From assembly GCA_030614915.1 (NCBI GenBank), contig JAUXAG010000003.1, positions 124,001 to 188,000 on the forward strand: DNA of 64,000 nt. Direction: 5' to 3'. Positions 9,650 through 19,159 of this stretch are shown here, piece after piece. The position numbers were made by a program, and so were the translations under genes. This DNA is from Actinomycetes bacterium (lineage in GTDB: Bacteria; Planctomycetota; Phycisphaerae; JAACET01). The notes beneath the pieces are model-generated. The model ran no database searches. It was not told the DNA's origin and saw only the letters and a list, made by a program, of their open reading frames with translations. Positions within the stretch are counted from its first letter, which is position 1, and each line of letters begins with the position of its first letter.

Positions 9650-9834
9650 CAGTCTATGTAGCCCAATCCACGGAGCCGTTCCGTTACGGTTGAATCATCG
9701 TCGGCAGCCTCAATCTTGGAGAGCTCCTTCTCAATGATGTGGGTTATGAATTCTTCCACGTTGCTGTAGCCCACTTTTTCGGCTGCCTTTTTAACCCGGT
9801 CATAAAGATTCGAATCAATTTTGATCTTGGCCAT
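9649..9834 (-). CDS. Small ribbon-helix-helix-like protein with an LGYI-type tail
   Basis: Sixty-one residues: a short strand (AKIKIDSNLYDRVKKAAEK), then GYSNVEEFITHIIEKEL, the pattern of ribbon-helix-helix dimerising DNA-binding proteins, then an acidic linker and the tail ERLRGLGYID. The gene sits between a secreted phosphodiesterase-like gene (40 bases upstream) and a membrane-protein gene it overlaps. The tail resembles the ends of the sulfatase-like protein and two coding remnants in this window. A role as a DNA-binding regulator or as a partner binding through its tail is possible; neither is shown. Confidence 0.75.
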   Translation of the reverse strand: MAKIKIDSNLYDRVKKAAEKVGYSNVEEFITHIIEKELSKIEAADDDSTVTERLRGLGYID

Positions 9835-9874
9835 ATGTAACTGCTTTCTTAGTTATGTGTAACAACAGATTTCT

Positions 9875-11917
9875 CTAGGTCTTAAAAACACTCTTGCCAA
9901 CCATCGAGTCAGGAATGTTCAATCCGAACTCTGTCAAGATGGACGGGGCCATATCCACTAAGGCCGGGGCGCGGGCGGCGATGGGCTTGTTACTAAACAA
10001 AACACCGGGTACCTCCGAGACATCGGCGCAATGATCCGCGGACCAGGCGGAATCATTGTCCAGCAATATCTCATCGGTCATACCACCGAGGCAGGTGTCC
10101 CAGGAAGCCCGATAACCTCGGCAGTAGCCCACGATCAGATCCGGGGCAAGAGCCGTGGCCTGGCCGGAATAAACCTTGTCAGCTCGGTGCACTTTCCGAA
10201 TAACCCTTTGGCCATTAGTGTCCCGGACTGCCTCCAACTGACTGACCAAGGTCTGGAGCAATTCTTCGCGCTGGCTGCCCGGGGCCACAATACCATCGCG
10301 CTCCCGCCCTTTAAGATTGAGGTATAGTCCGTTTATACCCAAGCCGTAGGCTCGCGTTCGGGACCAATCCACATCAGCCAAGACCGATGTAGCCTGAGCC
10401 GGCTGGATGTACCCGTTTTGCCGCAGCCAGGTATTGAGGTTGAACTGCCTCTTGAAGTTGGCAAAGCCATGGTCGCTCATCACGAAGACGGTGGCTTTAT
10501 CGCCGTAACGATTCAGGATGTCGCCGACCACAGCATCCAATTTCTGATAAAGCTTTTTGATATGGTTGAAGTAGTGCTTGGCCTGAGCGGCAGAGCGCGT
10601 GGGATGTTTCTCATTGGAGTCCCACCAGAACATGTGGGCCTGTAAATCGGTGCTGGAAAAATAAAAGAAAAGCAAACCATCATCATAGTGTTTCATGGCG
10701 TATTGCAAGAGATTGAGCCGTTCCTGGAGTACCATACCGGCCTGGGCGGCGTACTCGGCATCGCTAAATACCTTGTTTGACAGGGCCTTGTGGTCTTCCT
10801 GGAACCCGGTGGTGTAGAATAACCCCAATTCTTTCGAAATGTCCTTAATGAAAGTTGGGGGCTCGGTAATCTTAGTTGCCGGGTTGGAGGGGTCAGTATT
10901 AATAGGACTAACATAGAGCCTGAAGTTGGGAGCGACCTCCTGTAAGTAAAAACGGCAAATTCCACTGACGTGCTTGTCCAGAGCCGGCTTTGACAGATCG
11001 AAGTCCAACTTGATCCAACGGCTCCACTGCCCCTGCCTGAGCAGAATTTTCTGGCCTTGTATCTCGATGACCGCCGAGCGGGCCTGCAAATCACGATGTA
11101 CTAGAAACTCGATGGTAGTCGGTTCGGGTCTGATGAGAAAATTATTCGTGGGCCCAATCAGCTTCAAGGGCGGTTTGGAAGTATGGTTTTCGAAGAATAT
11201 TACGGATCGCCTGCCGCCGCCCTCATCTCTGGTGCGAATCGGCCCGTCTTCGGCAAAGTGCTGATAGGTGCCGTAACCTCCAAGCATATCGGGGGTACCC
11301 AGTCCCGACAGGCAGCGATGGTGCCCGTATTTTGAGGCACTGGGCGGATAGTCGGCCGGCAGATCATAGAAGTGGGACCAGATGCCGGCTTGGTCGAGAT
11401 AATCCCAGAAGGGAGTTCCCTGACGACGGAGCAAGGTTTGGGGCAGCTTATGCCCGAATGGCCAGAAATCCAGTTGAATCTTGTGGTCGCCCATTTCCCA
11501 GTAACCTTGGCCGGGAACAGTTTCGGCAATGGAAAAGAATGGGGCGCACTGTTTTTGGGGATCGCGATGGATGAAATCGAAGATGCCGTGAGTTCCTGGT
11601 CCTGCACCGTTGATGAAGTTGGACCAGGCTACGGGACTTTGGGGGGGAATGCTGGTGCCTAGCTTCGTGTAGCCACCGGCCTGGCGAAGCCTGTTGAAAT
11701 TTGGTAAAAGGCCTTGGCCCATCATCCTTTCGGATAATCCAGGATCCATTCCGTCGATGCCGATAACGATGACTTTGTTTGCCGCTCCAGCCGAGAGCCG
11801 TCTTTTCGTTGAGGCGTAAACTCGCGTTGCGTTCAGCCCGGCGCCGAAAGCCACCGCCGTCAGGGCCGACTGTTTCAAGAATTCTCTTCGATCAAGCTTT
11901 CCGTTATCCTTGTGCAT
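9875..11917 (-). CDS. Tat-exported phosphodiesterase/nucleotide-pyrophosphatase-like protein (alkaline phosphatase superfamily)
   Basis: Hydrolyses a phosphate or sulfate ester or anhydride at the cell surface; the substrate is unknown. The protein starts with a twin-arginine signal (DRREFLKQSALTAVAFGAG). Metal-site motifs follow: VIGIDGMDPGL near 51-61, the nucleophile region SPVAWSNFINGAGPGTHG, SDHGFANF, and WSADHCADVSEVPGVLFSN near the end. A longer frame runs to 11974, but the ATG at 11915-11917 has a GGAAG site and puts the Tat motif in the usual place. It is paralogous to the protein at 17009-19144 and appears to lead a three-gene operon. Confidence 0.88.
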   Translation of the reverse strand: MHKDNGKLDRREFLKQSALTAVAFGAGLNATRVYASTKRRLSAGAANKVIVIGIDGMDPGLSERMMGQGLLPNFNRLRQAGGYTKLGTSIPPQSPVAWSNFINGAGPGTHGIFDFIHRDPQKQCAPFFSIAETVPGQGYWEMGDHKIQLDFWPFGHKLPQTLLRRQGTPFWDYLDQAGIWSHFYDLPADYPPSASKYGHHRCLSGLGTPDMLGGYGTYQHFAEDGPIRTRDEGGGRRSVIFFENHTSKPPLKLIGPTNNFLIRPEPTTIEFLVHRDLQARSAVIEIQGQKILLRQGQWSRWIKLDFDLSKPALDKHVSGICRFYLQEVAPNFRLYVSPINTDPSNPATKITEPPTFIKDISKELGLFYTTGFQEDHKALSNKVFSDAEYAAQAGMVLQERLNLLQYAMKHYDDGLLFFYFSSTDLQAHMFWWDSNEKHPTRSAAQAKHYFNHIKKLYQKLDAVVGDILNRYGDKATVFVMSDHGFANFKRQFNLNTWLRQNGYIQPAQATSVLADVDWSRTRAYGLGINGLYLNLKGRERDGIVAPGSQREELLQTLVSQLEAVRDTNGQRVIRKVHRADKVYSGQATALAPDLIVGYCRGYRASWDTCLGGMTDEILLDNDSAWSADHCADVSEVPGVLFSNKPIAARAPALVDMAPSILTEFGLNIPDSMVGKSVFKT

Positions 11918-12114
11918 TGTCGGATTCTTCCATTGTAAACTTTTTTGACTCGCCGTCACAGAGCTTACTCTCAAGGGAGTCCGTTACATAGTTTACATAA
12001 AAACCTCAGAAATAGCCCAAGGATTCCGATTGTTTTCTTCGCTCAGGCATAAACAATTTGCTCTCATCCTTCGTGAAGGCTGAGCCGCACAGAAAAGACT
12101 GGGCAACCACAGCT

Positions 12115-13692
12115 TTACTGCCTTGGGCTTAAGTAATTGGTTGGGGCAGCGTTGCTGGCGATCCTTTCATATATTACGAAGAAATGGTCCTCTTTGGCAA
12201 CTCGATAATCTCGAAGCAAAAGGCTTGATAGTTCGGGAAAGTCTCTGGTTGTGTTGTCGCCATGGGGCCAAGGCTTGTCCCTGATGATTTGAATAATAAA
12301 CCTGGGCTGCTTCGCTTGCAGTTCTCGAATGAATCTACTTCTAAGTTCGTGAATATAGGGTGAACTAATATGGTGATAGAAATGGAAATCATAAAGGAAC
12401 GATGTCGCCAACTTGGCCTTTGCCTGTAACATTCCCTGAACAGCGCCTCCAGTCCAATCAAGAGGCTGAACGGCGTCACCTTGTCTTAGATGCGTTTCCA
12501 AGTAGTGTGAAATTCGGTCCGGTACTCCATTCTTGGCGGTTCTCGGTTTATCCCAGTTGCGGATCTCATAGATCATTGAAGGTAATACGTTGCCAACATA
12601 TATCAGAACGAAAAAGACTACAAGTATCAGTGAAAAATGGTCGAGTAATGCCAGCTTTTTCTTCCGAAGCGGAAGCAAGCACAGCCCCGTTCCAACTACA
12701 AGCCAGTACTCAAAAGGGAGCCAGTGGTAGAACCAGAATTTCCCTCCAAGCACTGTATATAAAACAAAGCTAGCGAGCATCCCGAAAATAAGCAGCACAA
12801 ACCGGTTTTCTCGTAATTGATGCCCTGCCACAAGCAATCCACAAACCGCCGTGGGTAACCAAAATTGCCCCAGGCCATCTTTTGTCATATACAATAGATA
12901 CGTCAAACGAGGCAGGCCTTCAACAACTTTGTGGTCAACAGTCATGCGCGTATAGAGAGGCCAGTAGTTAAGAGCGATATCAGTGAATGCTGCAAGGCTT
13001 TTCGTAACAACCAGATAGACAAAAGCTATCGAAATTGGAACTAGCCCGCCCAATGAACACCAAGCAATCAGTCGGGCGATATATTTTATTGCTGAATCTT
13101 TATCAGACTTCACATCATTGTGCCTGCTTTTTGCAAGATAAAGCAGAATTACAGGTACTCCGATAAGAAAATGTGGCTTGATGAGAGCAGATAGTCCCCA
13201 CAAGATGCCTGCTGCCAGCAGGCGGCATTTAGGGAAGGTCGTCCTCTCTGGAATGAGAAGGACTAAGCTAAACACAAAGGGTAGAAGTGCAAGATACTCA
13301 CGCTGCATACTCATCACAGGTCCATGCTGAAGATATACCATGGGAAAGACTATGCTTGCGAAAACTGCAACATACTTATCGATGTGTCTGATGCATAGAT
13401 AGGTCATAGATGAAAGTACCAACAGATATAGCAAATCAAAAACGCGAAATCCCAGGTCCTCATATCCAAATAGCCTACCTTGTATACAACTTACGAAATA
13501 GGTGCCGAGCATGTTCATATCGAACAAGTCTCGATACGGAATTACACCATGTTCATTCATAAGGAATCCGACATACAACATCAAAGGGGAATCGTGCACA
13601 ATGGGCCATCGTAACGATAGTATTACTCGAACTATCAGCAACAAGGCGCAAAGGCAGATTAAGCCGTTAACTATGCGTTTGCTAATATTCAC
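12115..13692 (-). CDS. GT-C family membrane glycosyltransferase-like protein (GT39/ArnT-like)
   Basis: A 525-residue protein with about ten to twelve membrane segments. After the first segment there is a loop with acidic residues (WPIVHDSPLMLYVGFLMNEHG) and IPYRDLFDMNMLG, the pattern of GT-C enzymes that take sugars from polyprenyl-phosphate carriers on the outer face of the membrane. A soluble C-terminal region of about 130 residues follows. It lies downstream of the sulfatase-like gene on the same strand with a coding remnant between them, and is probably part of a surface-polymer operon. Sugar and acceptor cannot be read from the sequence. Confidence 0.78.
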   Translation of the reverse strand: MNISKRIVNGLICLCALLLIVRVILSLRWPIVHDSPLMLYVGFLMNEHGVIPYRDLFDMNMLGTYFVSCIQGRLFGYEDLGFRVFDLLYLLVLSSMTYLCIRHIDKYVAVFASIVFPMVYLQHGPVMSMQREYLALLPFVFSLVLLIPERTTFPKCRLLAAGILWGLSALIKPHFLIGVPVILLYLAKSRHNDVKSDKDSAIKYIARLIAWCSLGGLVPISIAFVYLVVTKSLAAFTDIALNYWPLYTRMTVDHKVVEGLPRLTYLLYMTKDGLGQFWLPTAVCGLLVAGHQLRENRFVLLIFGMLASFVLYTVLGGKFWFYHWLPFEYWLVVGTGLCLLPLRKKKLALLDHFSLILVVFFVLIYVGNVLPSMIYEIRNWDKPRTAKNGVPDRISHYLETHLRQGDAVQPLDWTGGAVQGMLQAKAKLATSFLYDFHFYHHISSPYIHELRSRFIRELQAKQPRFIIQIIRDKPWPHGDNTTRDFPELSSLLLRDYRVAKEDHFFVIYERIASNAAPTNYLSPRQ

Positions 13693-13739
13693 ACGTGTCA
13701 GCCTAAATTGATTGCTGGGAAATAATCCTCGAACTTATC

Positions 13740-13814
13740 TTATTGTAAATACCCCAGACTTTTTAAGGCATCGATTGTCTGTTTGTCCGGGTTATTTCCG
13801 GGCAATTCTTTTAA
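13740..13814 (-). pseudogene. Duplicate C-terminal tail of a sulfatase-like protein, in frame after the stop
   Basis: Directly after the TGA of the sulfatase-like gene the same frame continues without interruption for 24 codons. It encodes LKELPGNNPDKQTIDALKSLGYLQ and ends in TAA at 13740-13742. The last part repeats the sulfatase's own ending (QIIESLKSLGYIR). The likeliest reading is the remnant of a second, tandem sulfatase gene lost by deletion; readthrough of the TGA would add a second tail. Confidence 0.65.
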
Positions 13815-15329
13815 TCAGCGAATGTAACCGAGGCTTTTCAGCGACTCGATTATCTGCGGGTGCATATTCTTGACCTTGGGTTGAGACATCGTTTTTGCCC
13901 GAGCCAGCAATTTACTGTAAAACTGGCCCATTTCCTGGTAAAGATCACGGGCGATTCCCGGCTGCTTGGTAATCAGATCCTCTTTTTGGTGAGGATCGTT
14001 ACGCCAATTGTAAAGCTCGGCTTTCCGCTTGGCCTGAGGATTCAGGTCTACAATATATGTATAGTGTTGCGTGCTCCAGGCCAGTTTGTCGCTGCCATAT
14101 AGCGTACCCTCACTGAAGGCCAAGAGATGTTCCTCCGTTTGCCCCATAATGAACGGCATAAGCGAACGTCCTACGAACGAGGCCGGCTTCTCAATCCCCG
14201 CCAGGGCAAAGAGCGTTGGCATAACGTCCAACTGCCGTATCTGGGCCTTGACCAGCGATTTAGCATACTGCACTGCCCGGGGTAGTTTCATGATCAGAGG
14301 AACCCTGATCAATTCATCATAGACCGTGTGGGCGTGCTCAAAACCTCCGTGTTCCCAGAATTCTTCCCCATGGTCCGAGGTGATAACCAGCGTTGCCTGA
14401 TCGTACAGGCTCATTTTTTTCAGTCCGTCAACTAACCTTCCGACTTGGGCATCCGAAAAATTGACTTCGCCGTAATAGACCCCTTTGATGTAGTCGGAGT
14501 CCTCTGCCGATGGTGGCTTGATACCGTCATCTGTCATCATAGCTTGTCGGTCACTGCCTATGCTGCGGAAGTATTTCCATCCCAGCGGAGGCGAAGGCCT
14601 GCGGCGTCCCGCAGTGAATTTTGCCTTGTAGCCGGGCGGAGGATCGTAGTCCAGGTGGGGATCGTAAAAGTGGATAAAGAGAAAGTTCGATTCATTTCGG
14701 TGCTGGTGGATTAATTTCAGGGCTGTGTCTATAGTTTCGTCGGCACGGCGGATTCTGTCGTTGTAGGCATGTCTATGATCGTACACATCGAACCCCCGAC
14801 CGAAGCCCAGCATGGCGCTCGTATAGGCGTTATTACCGAGCCCCAACGTACTAAATCCGTTGCTTTTAAAAACCTCCGCGGCCATGGGCAGCTCCGGCCG
14901 AATCGGCGTTACTATCGTCTTTTTGCCCAGGGCCCCGTGAATTGTCGGCCAAGTTCCAGTTAGCAGCGAAGCTATCGACGGCAAGGTCCATCCTGAAGAA
15001 GCAATGGCCCGGTCGAACCTGATACCTTCTGCTGATATTTCGTCAATCCGAGGCGAAATTGCAAAACGATTTCCATAACAGCCCAAGGCGTCACGCCGGA
15101 GCGTGTCTATCACCACGACGATCATATTGTGCTGTTGGCCGCGGGGCCGGGGCCAAAACCACCAAGAACCCAGCCCCGCGGCCGCCAAGCCCAGGCCGCC
15201 GTAGAGCCCGTATTTCAATAGCTGCCGCCGAGTCGGATCGCGTGATGAGCCTTGCTCAACTGCCGGTTTCCCCCTGCGGTCTTGCGAAACCTTCCGCTTG
15301 CGTTTTCTAGGCTTTTTATTAACTGTCAT
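13815..15329 (-). CDS. Sulfatase-like hydrolase with Thr at the nucleophile position
   Basis: An exported member of the sulfatase/alkaline phosphatase superfamily. A basic N-terminus with TRRQLLKYGLYGGLGLAAAG suggests Tat export or a membrane anchor. IVVVIDTLRRDALGCYG near 70-86 gives the first metal site. The catalytic motif is WTLPSIASLLTG near 114-125. Sulfatases need Cys or Ser at the second position of that motif (CxPSR) for formylglycine; here it is Thr115 and the Arg is Ile. Thr is the nucleophile in phosphotransferases such as LtaS-type enzymes, so this is more likely a phospho- than a sulfo-enzyme. ITSDHGEEFWEHGG supplies the second metal site. The protein ends SLKSLGYIR. Confidence 0.85.
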   Translation of the reverse strand: MTVNKKPRKRKRKVSQDRRGKPAVEQGSSRDPTRRQLLKYGLYGGLGLAAAGLGSWWFWPRPRGQQHNMIVVVIDTLRRDALGCYGNRFAISPRIDEISAEGIRFDRAIASSGWTLPSIASLLTGTWPTIHGALGKKTIVTPIRPELPMAAEVFKSNGFSTLGLGNNAYTSAMLGFGRGFDVYDHRHAYNDRIRRADETIDTALKLIHQHRNESNFLFIHFYDPHLDYDPPPGYKAKFTAGRRRPSPPLGWKYFRSIGSDRQAMMTDDGIKPPSAEDSDYIKGVYYGEVNFSDAQVGRLVDGLKKMSLYDQATLVITSDHGEEFWEHGGFEHAHTVYDELIRVPLIMKLPRAVQYAKSLVKAQIRQLDVMPTLFALAGIEKPASFVGRSLMPFIMGQTEEHLLAFSEGTLYGSDKLAWSTQHYTYIVDLNPQAKRKAELYNWRNDPHQKEDLITKQPGIARDLYQEMGQFYSKLLARAKTMSQPKVKNMHPQIIESLKSLGYIR

Positions 15330-15444
15330 ACTTTGTCACCTTGCTCGTGCTGCGTGTATCAGAATCGCAAACAATAATTAATCCGCGTCGGATTCCTCGA
15401 TCCGCTCATCAGCCATCGCGCCTTGTTAGATTCCAGAACAGCTA

Positions 15445-16992
15445 TCACTTTCTTCGCTCGTAATATATAAAACGGAGTCCTTTTTGCAATGTTTGTTCTC
15501 CATTCATATCAAGGATGACCTGACGCAGCACATAGTTCTTGGTAAATCTCGGATCATGCAACATTTGCCAATCCGATAGGAACCATGGTTTATCAATAAA
15601 GGTACCTTCAGCAGGGCCAACTATTATGAAATCAGGCCTTCTCGATAACACATAACCGCCGTCACCTTTCGAATGTCCCGGCACACGTTGCCAGGGCAAT
15701 ACGGGCTCATCAATCTGTCTCTTTGCTATATGACGATCGTTGAGCCCCAGCATGTCGATGTAGTAATGATTAGGCGCATAATATGGCGTCGACCCTGCAG
15801 TATTCAAAGCAATAAGAGAGTTTTTCGGCCAATACTTGGCGATATGTTTTCCTATGATTGTGCCAACGGAAGATGCCGGGTCTTCATGTCGTGGAATGAT
15901 TTTCTTCGCGCCTATTTGCCCTACTGCTAAGACAAACAGCAGAGAATAAACTGCGATTGTCTTCAGTTTGTCTTTTGGAGATATGATCCTCCTTAGTAAC
16001 AAATGAACCATATATGCACTAAGCGGGATGACGGGCAGAAGCAGTCGGAAACACTGCATGTGGTCGCCACCAACATAGACAATGTATAACATGTAACTCA
16101 CAATACAGCTAAAGATGTAAAGAAGCGAAGAATCAAGACGTCTCCTACAGACGGCATAAACAATTGCCAGGATGAGTAAGATGGCTATATACGGAGGAGA
16201 TCGTGAAAACCTCCATAGATAAAAAAGCCCCACCTTGGCTCTATCAAAACTAAAACCAGTGGCTCTTACATAGAAAGTATTCGGCACGATGTCACCGTAG
16301 TAAACTATGGTCCAGATTAAGTATGGAAGTACAGTGACCAGGAATGGCAGGATGAAGCTGCCTATAGTCCGGAAAAGCTTGTGAGGTCTAAGGATAATAA
16401 TGAAGATAAACGATATGAACGCAAATATGACACCATCCGGTCTTGTCATTATGGCAAAAGAAAAAAATATCCCGCTAAGCAATATTAGCCGTACATTGTT
16501 GTTGGGCCTGCTTGCGTACACGAGTGTCATTACACCTAAGGAAGATAATGTGCTAAACAACACCCCCTCCAATCCTCCAAGGATCCAGACTAGCATCGGC
16601 GCTGATGTGGATATTATGAAAAAAGAAATCATATCCATTGGATGACCACGGTCTCGTCCACCAAAAAGAATTGGGAAAATAACAGACCATGAAGTCAATA
16701 TGAAAAAGGCGATAACTGAGATAATGCGTGACGCCAGCCAAAGATCACATCCAAAAAAACCGAGTAGACTGATAAGCAGCAAATGCAAAAAGTTGGTATA
16801 CCCTTGCACATATTCACCCTTGTTCCAAACTATCCCATCTCCATGGATGAAATTATGAGCATAGCGTAATGTGATATATGCATCGTCGTGGTAAAAAGTG
16901 TAGCTCTTGTACAGAATAGGGACAAGGACTGCTGCGCACATAAAGAACACTATGACACGGTATTTTCGAATTGAGATGCTTGAGCTATTCAT
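15445..16992 (-). CDS. GT-C family membrane glycosyltransferase-like protein (AftB-like pattern)
   Basis: A 515-residue multi-span membrane protein. The first outer loop contains [18 protein letters not shown] and then [17 protein letters not shown]. The paired Asp and the GE.V.GYT pattern are typical of GT-C transferases related to arabinofuranosyl- and mannosyltransferases that use decaprenyl-phosphate sugars. A C-terminal soluble part (about 395-515) includes [23 protein letters not shown]. It lies 16 bases after the phosphodiesterase-like gene at 17009-19144 on the same strand. The sequence looks clearly richer in A+T than its neighbours, which may mean transfer. Confidence 0.8.
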   Translation of the reverse strand: MNSSSISIRKYRVIVFFMCAAVLVPILYKSYTFYHDDAYITLRYAHNFIHGDGIVWNKGEYVQGYTNFLHLLLISLLGFFGCDLWLASRIISVIAFFILTSWSVIFPILFGGRDRGHPMDMISFFIISTSAPMLVWILGGLEGVLFSTLSSLGVMTLVYASRPNNNVRLILLSGIFFSFAIMTRPDGVIFAFISFIFIIILRPHKLFRTIGSFILPFLVTVLPYLIWTIVYYGDIVPNTFYVRATGFSFDRAKVGLFYLWRFSRSPPYIAILLILAIVYAVCRRRLDSSLLYIFSCIVSYMLYIVYVGGDHMQCFRLLLPVIPLSAYMVHLLLRRIISPKDKLKTIAVYSLLFVLAVGQIGAKKIIPRHEDPASSVGTIIGKHIAKYWPKNSLIALNTAGSTPYYAPNHYYIDMLGLNDRHIAKRQIDEPVLPWQRVPGHSKGDGGYVLSRRPDFIIVGPAEGTFIDKPWFLSDWQMLHDPRFTKNYVLRQVILDMNGEQTLQKGLRFIYYERRK

Positions 16993-17008
16993 TTATCGCA
17001 AACAACAA

Positions 17009-19144
17009 TTAGTCCGCATCGCGGGCTTCGTTGTGCTCGTCAGCCACAGCTAGCGGCTTGCCGTCCATATACTTGGGAACTGCGACGCCGAACATATCCA
17101 AAACAGTCGGCCCCATGTCCATCAATCTGGGATGTTCGCTGTCTATCGGCCGATTGCAGAAAAGAACACCGGGCACAAGACTAGGGTCTATGCAATGGTC
17201 ACCGCTCCAGGCCTTGGTATTATCATGGAAGACATCTTCAGTGATCTTTCCGATGGCTGTTTCCCAAGATGCCCGATAGCCCCGATGGTAGCCCACAATC
17301 AGATTGGGGGCTTCGTTTTTGTAGGGCCCGTGATACACTTCCTGGGCGATGTAAATCTTCTTGATGGCTTGCTTGTTCCTGGCTTGGTCGATCAAACTGG
17401 TGAGTTTTTCGGCGATCTCCTGGCTCAATGCTGTGGCTTCGCGGCCGGGATTGACAATACCCTGTGCTTCCCGGCCCTTGATGTTCAGGAAAATGCCCGC
17501 TAAACCTATGGCAAAAGCTCGGGTCTGCGCCCAGTCGACCGCAGCAAGGTAGTCTTTATCACGCAGGCCGTCTTTGACCTTAAGGTAGCCGTTGAGTTCA
17601 AGCCAGCGGTTTAGATCGACACCGTAACGAAAAGTTGCAAAACCGTGGTCGGAAATAACCATTAGCACATTCTTCTTGCCGTTACACTGTTGCATCGCTT
17701 TTCCGACTAGGTCATCCATCCGCCTATATACCTCTTCGATGGCATTGTAGACCCTCTCCTGGTCTGCTTCTCGGTGGGCTGGATGCTCTTTATCGATGTA
17801 TCGCCAGAATGTGTGCTGAATGCGATCAGTGCCATCAAACACACAGACACATAGCCCGTGCTTGACTTTGTCGAGAGCATCTAGAAACATCTTCTGGCGC
17901 TCGTGGTCCATTTCGACACATTGCTGCAGGAAAGCCTCGTCACTTAGAATCTCCTCGTTCAGTGCCCAACTGTCCTCGGCCAAGCCCAGGGTTGCGTAGG
18001 AACCCTGACGCTTGACGAGGTAGGTCGAGTAAATACCGGGATAGGCAACAGGCATAACGGGTTTTTCAGGGTCAATGTTAATGGGCGTAACATACAGCTC
18101 AAATTCGGGTTTGGTCCGGAGCAGCAGAAACTTACATATGCCACGGACCTTCATGCCGAGGCCGGTCTTGAACTTAACCTTTACCCACTCGGTATATTGG
18201 TCTTTCTTGAGTCTAAGCGTCTGGCCGTTTACCTTTATATCGGCCGAGGCCTCATCCCTAATTGTGACCACAAACGGGCATTCTAAAACTCTCCTGTCTC
18301 TGCGAAGCGGGTTCTCAGCCCCGATCAGGGTTGATTTTATTTGGTTACCTTCTTGAGTAACACAGAAACGCTGCCCACCGGTGTGTCCATCGTTGCCCTG
18401 CGTGCAGGTGGTATAGAAGGAAAACATCCCCTGCGTGCCTCGCAGGTCCGGCACGCACATTGCTGAGAGTTGCACACCTCGGAATTTTTCCGGCGGAAAG
18501 GTGATAGGAACGCGGATGACTGTGCTAAAGATGCCGTGCTCACCGAGGCTCTTCCAGAACGTCTTGCTCTTGCGGAGCATGCGGATATCGGATTTACCTA
18601 CGGGGAATTGATACTTGCCCAGAGATATCTTTCGCCGGGGACCCCTAATGTCCACAGAACTGAGCTTCGGTATATAGGTCCGTTTATCACGGGTCAGAAA
18701 ATCAAAAATATTGTGCTTGCCCGGATTGACGCCGGTTTGAAACGAGGACCAGGCCACCGGTGAAATAGAAGGAATTGTAGTAGCCAAGGGCTTAAAACAG
18801 CCCTGATCGCGAAGCTTGGCCAGGTTGGGCAGCTTTCCCTCGGCCAGCAATTTCCCGGTCATCTCTGGATCCATACCGTCCAAGCCCAGGACGACAAACC
18901 GCTTGACCCGGCTACGGGCGAAAGCGTGGCGATATCGAATCGCACGGATACAGTAGCGAATAGGCCAGCTTAACAGGGCCAACACCGCTGAAAGTATGGC
19001 CAAGAACATGGCCAGCAGAGAGGCCCCGAAGGTAAAGCCCGCCCCCGGGCCGATATAAGCCTGAGCCTGCTCGGGAATTGCTAGAATGGCAATAGCAGCT
19101 AAAAGCAGAAGATTTAAATTTTTACGCTGGCGGTTCAAAGACAT
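17009..19144 (-). CDS. Membrane-anchored phosphodiesterase/pyrophosphatase-like protein (alkaline phosphatase superfamily)
   Basis: 711 residues. An N-terminal membrane segment or signal is followed by AYIGPGAGFTFGASLLA and another long membrane segment (about 40-70). The catalytic domain has VVLGLDGMDPEM near 84-95, the nucleophile region SPVAWSSFQTGVNPGKHN, ISDHGFATFR, and WSGDHCIDPSLVPGVLFCN. It aligns along its length with the Tat-exported protein at 9875-11917, so the two are paralogs with different anchoring. It starts 15 bases after cysN, linking it to sulfate activation. Its true substrate is unknown; the family covers nucleotide pyrophosphatases and phosphodiesterases. Confidence 0.87.
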   Translation of the reverse strand: MSLNRQRKNLNLLLLAAIAILAIPEQAQAYIGPGAGFTFGASLLAMFLAILSAVLALLSWPIRYCIRAIRYRHAFARSRVKRFVVLGLDGMDPEMTGKLLAEGKLPNLAKLRDQGCFKPLATTIPSISPVAWSSFQTGVNPGKHNIFDFLTRDKRTYIPKLSSVDIRGPRRKISLGKYQFPVGKSDIRMLRKSKTFWKSLGEHGIFSTVIRVPITFPPEKFRGVQLSAMCVPDLRGTQGMFSFYTTCTQGNDGHTGGQRFCVTQEGNQIKSTLIGAENPLRRDRRVLECPFVVTIRDEASADIKVNGQTLRLKKDQYTEWVKVKFKTGLGMKVRGICKFLLLRTKPEFELYVTPINIDPEKPVMPVAYPGIYSTYLVKRQGSYATLGLAEDSWALNEEILSDEAFLQQCVEMDHERQKMFLDALDKVKHGLCVCVFDGTDRIQHTFWRYIDKEHPAHREADQERVYNAIEEVYRRMDDLVGKAMQQCNGKKNVLMVISDHGFATFRYGVDLNRWLELNGYLKVKDGLRDKDYLAAVDWAQTRAFAIGLAGIFLNIKGREAQGIVNPGREATALSQEIAEKLTSLIDQARNKQAIKKIYIAQEVYHGPYKNEAPNLIVGYHRGYRASWETAIGKITEDVFHDNTKAWSGDHCIDPSLVPGVLFCNRPIDSEHPRLMDMGPTVLDMFGVAVPKYMDGKPLAVADEHNEARDAD

Positions 19145-19159
19145 TCTCTTAGTGACTCA

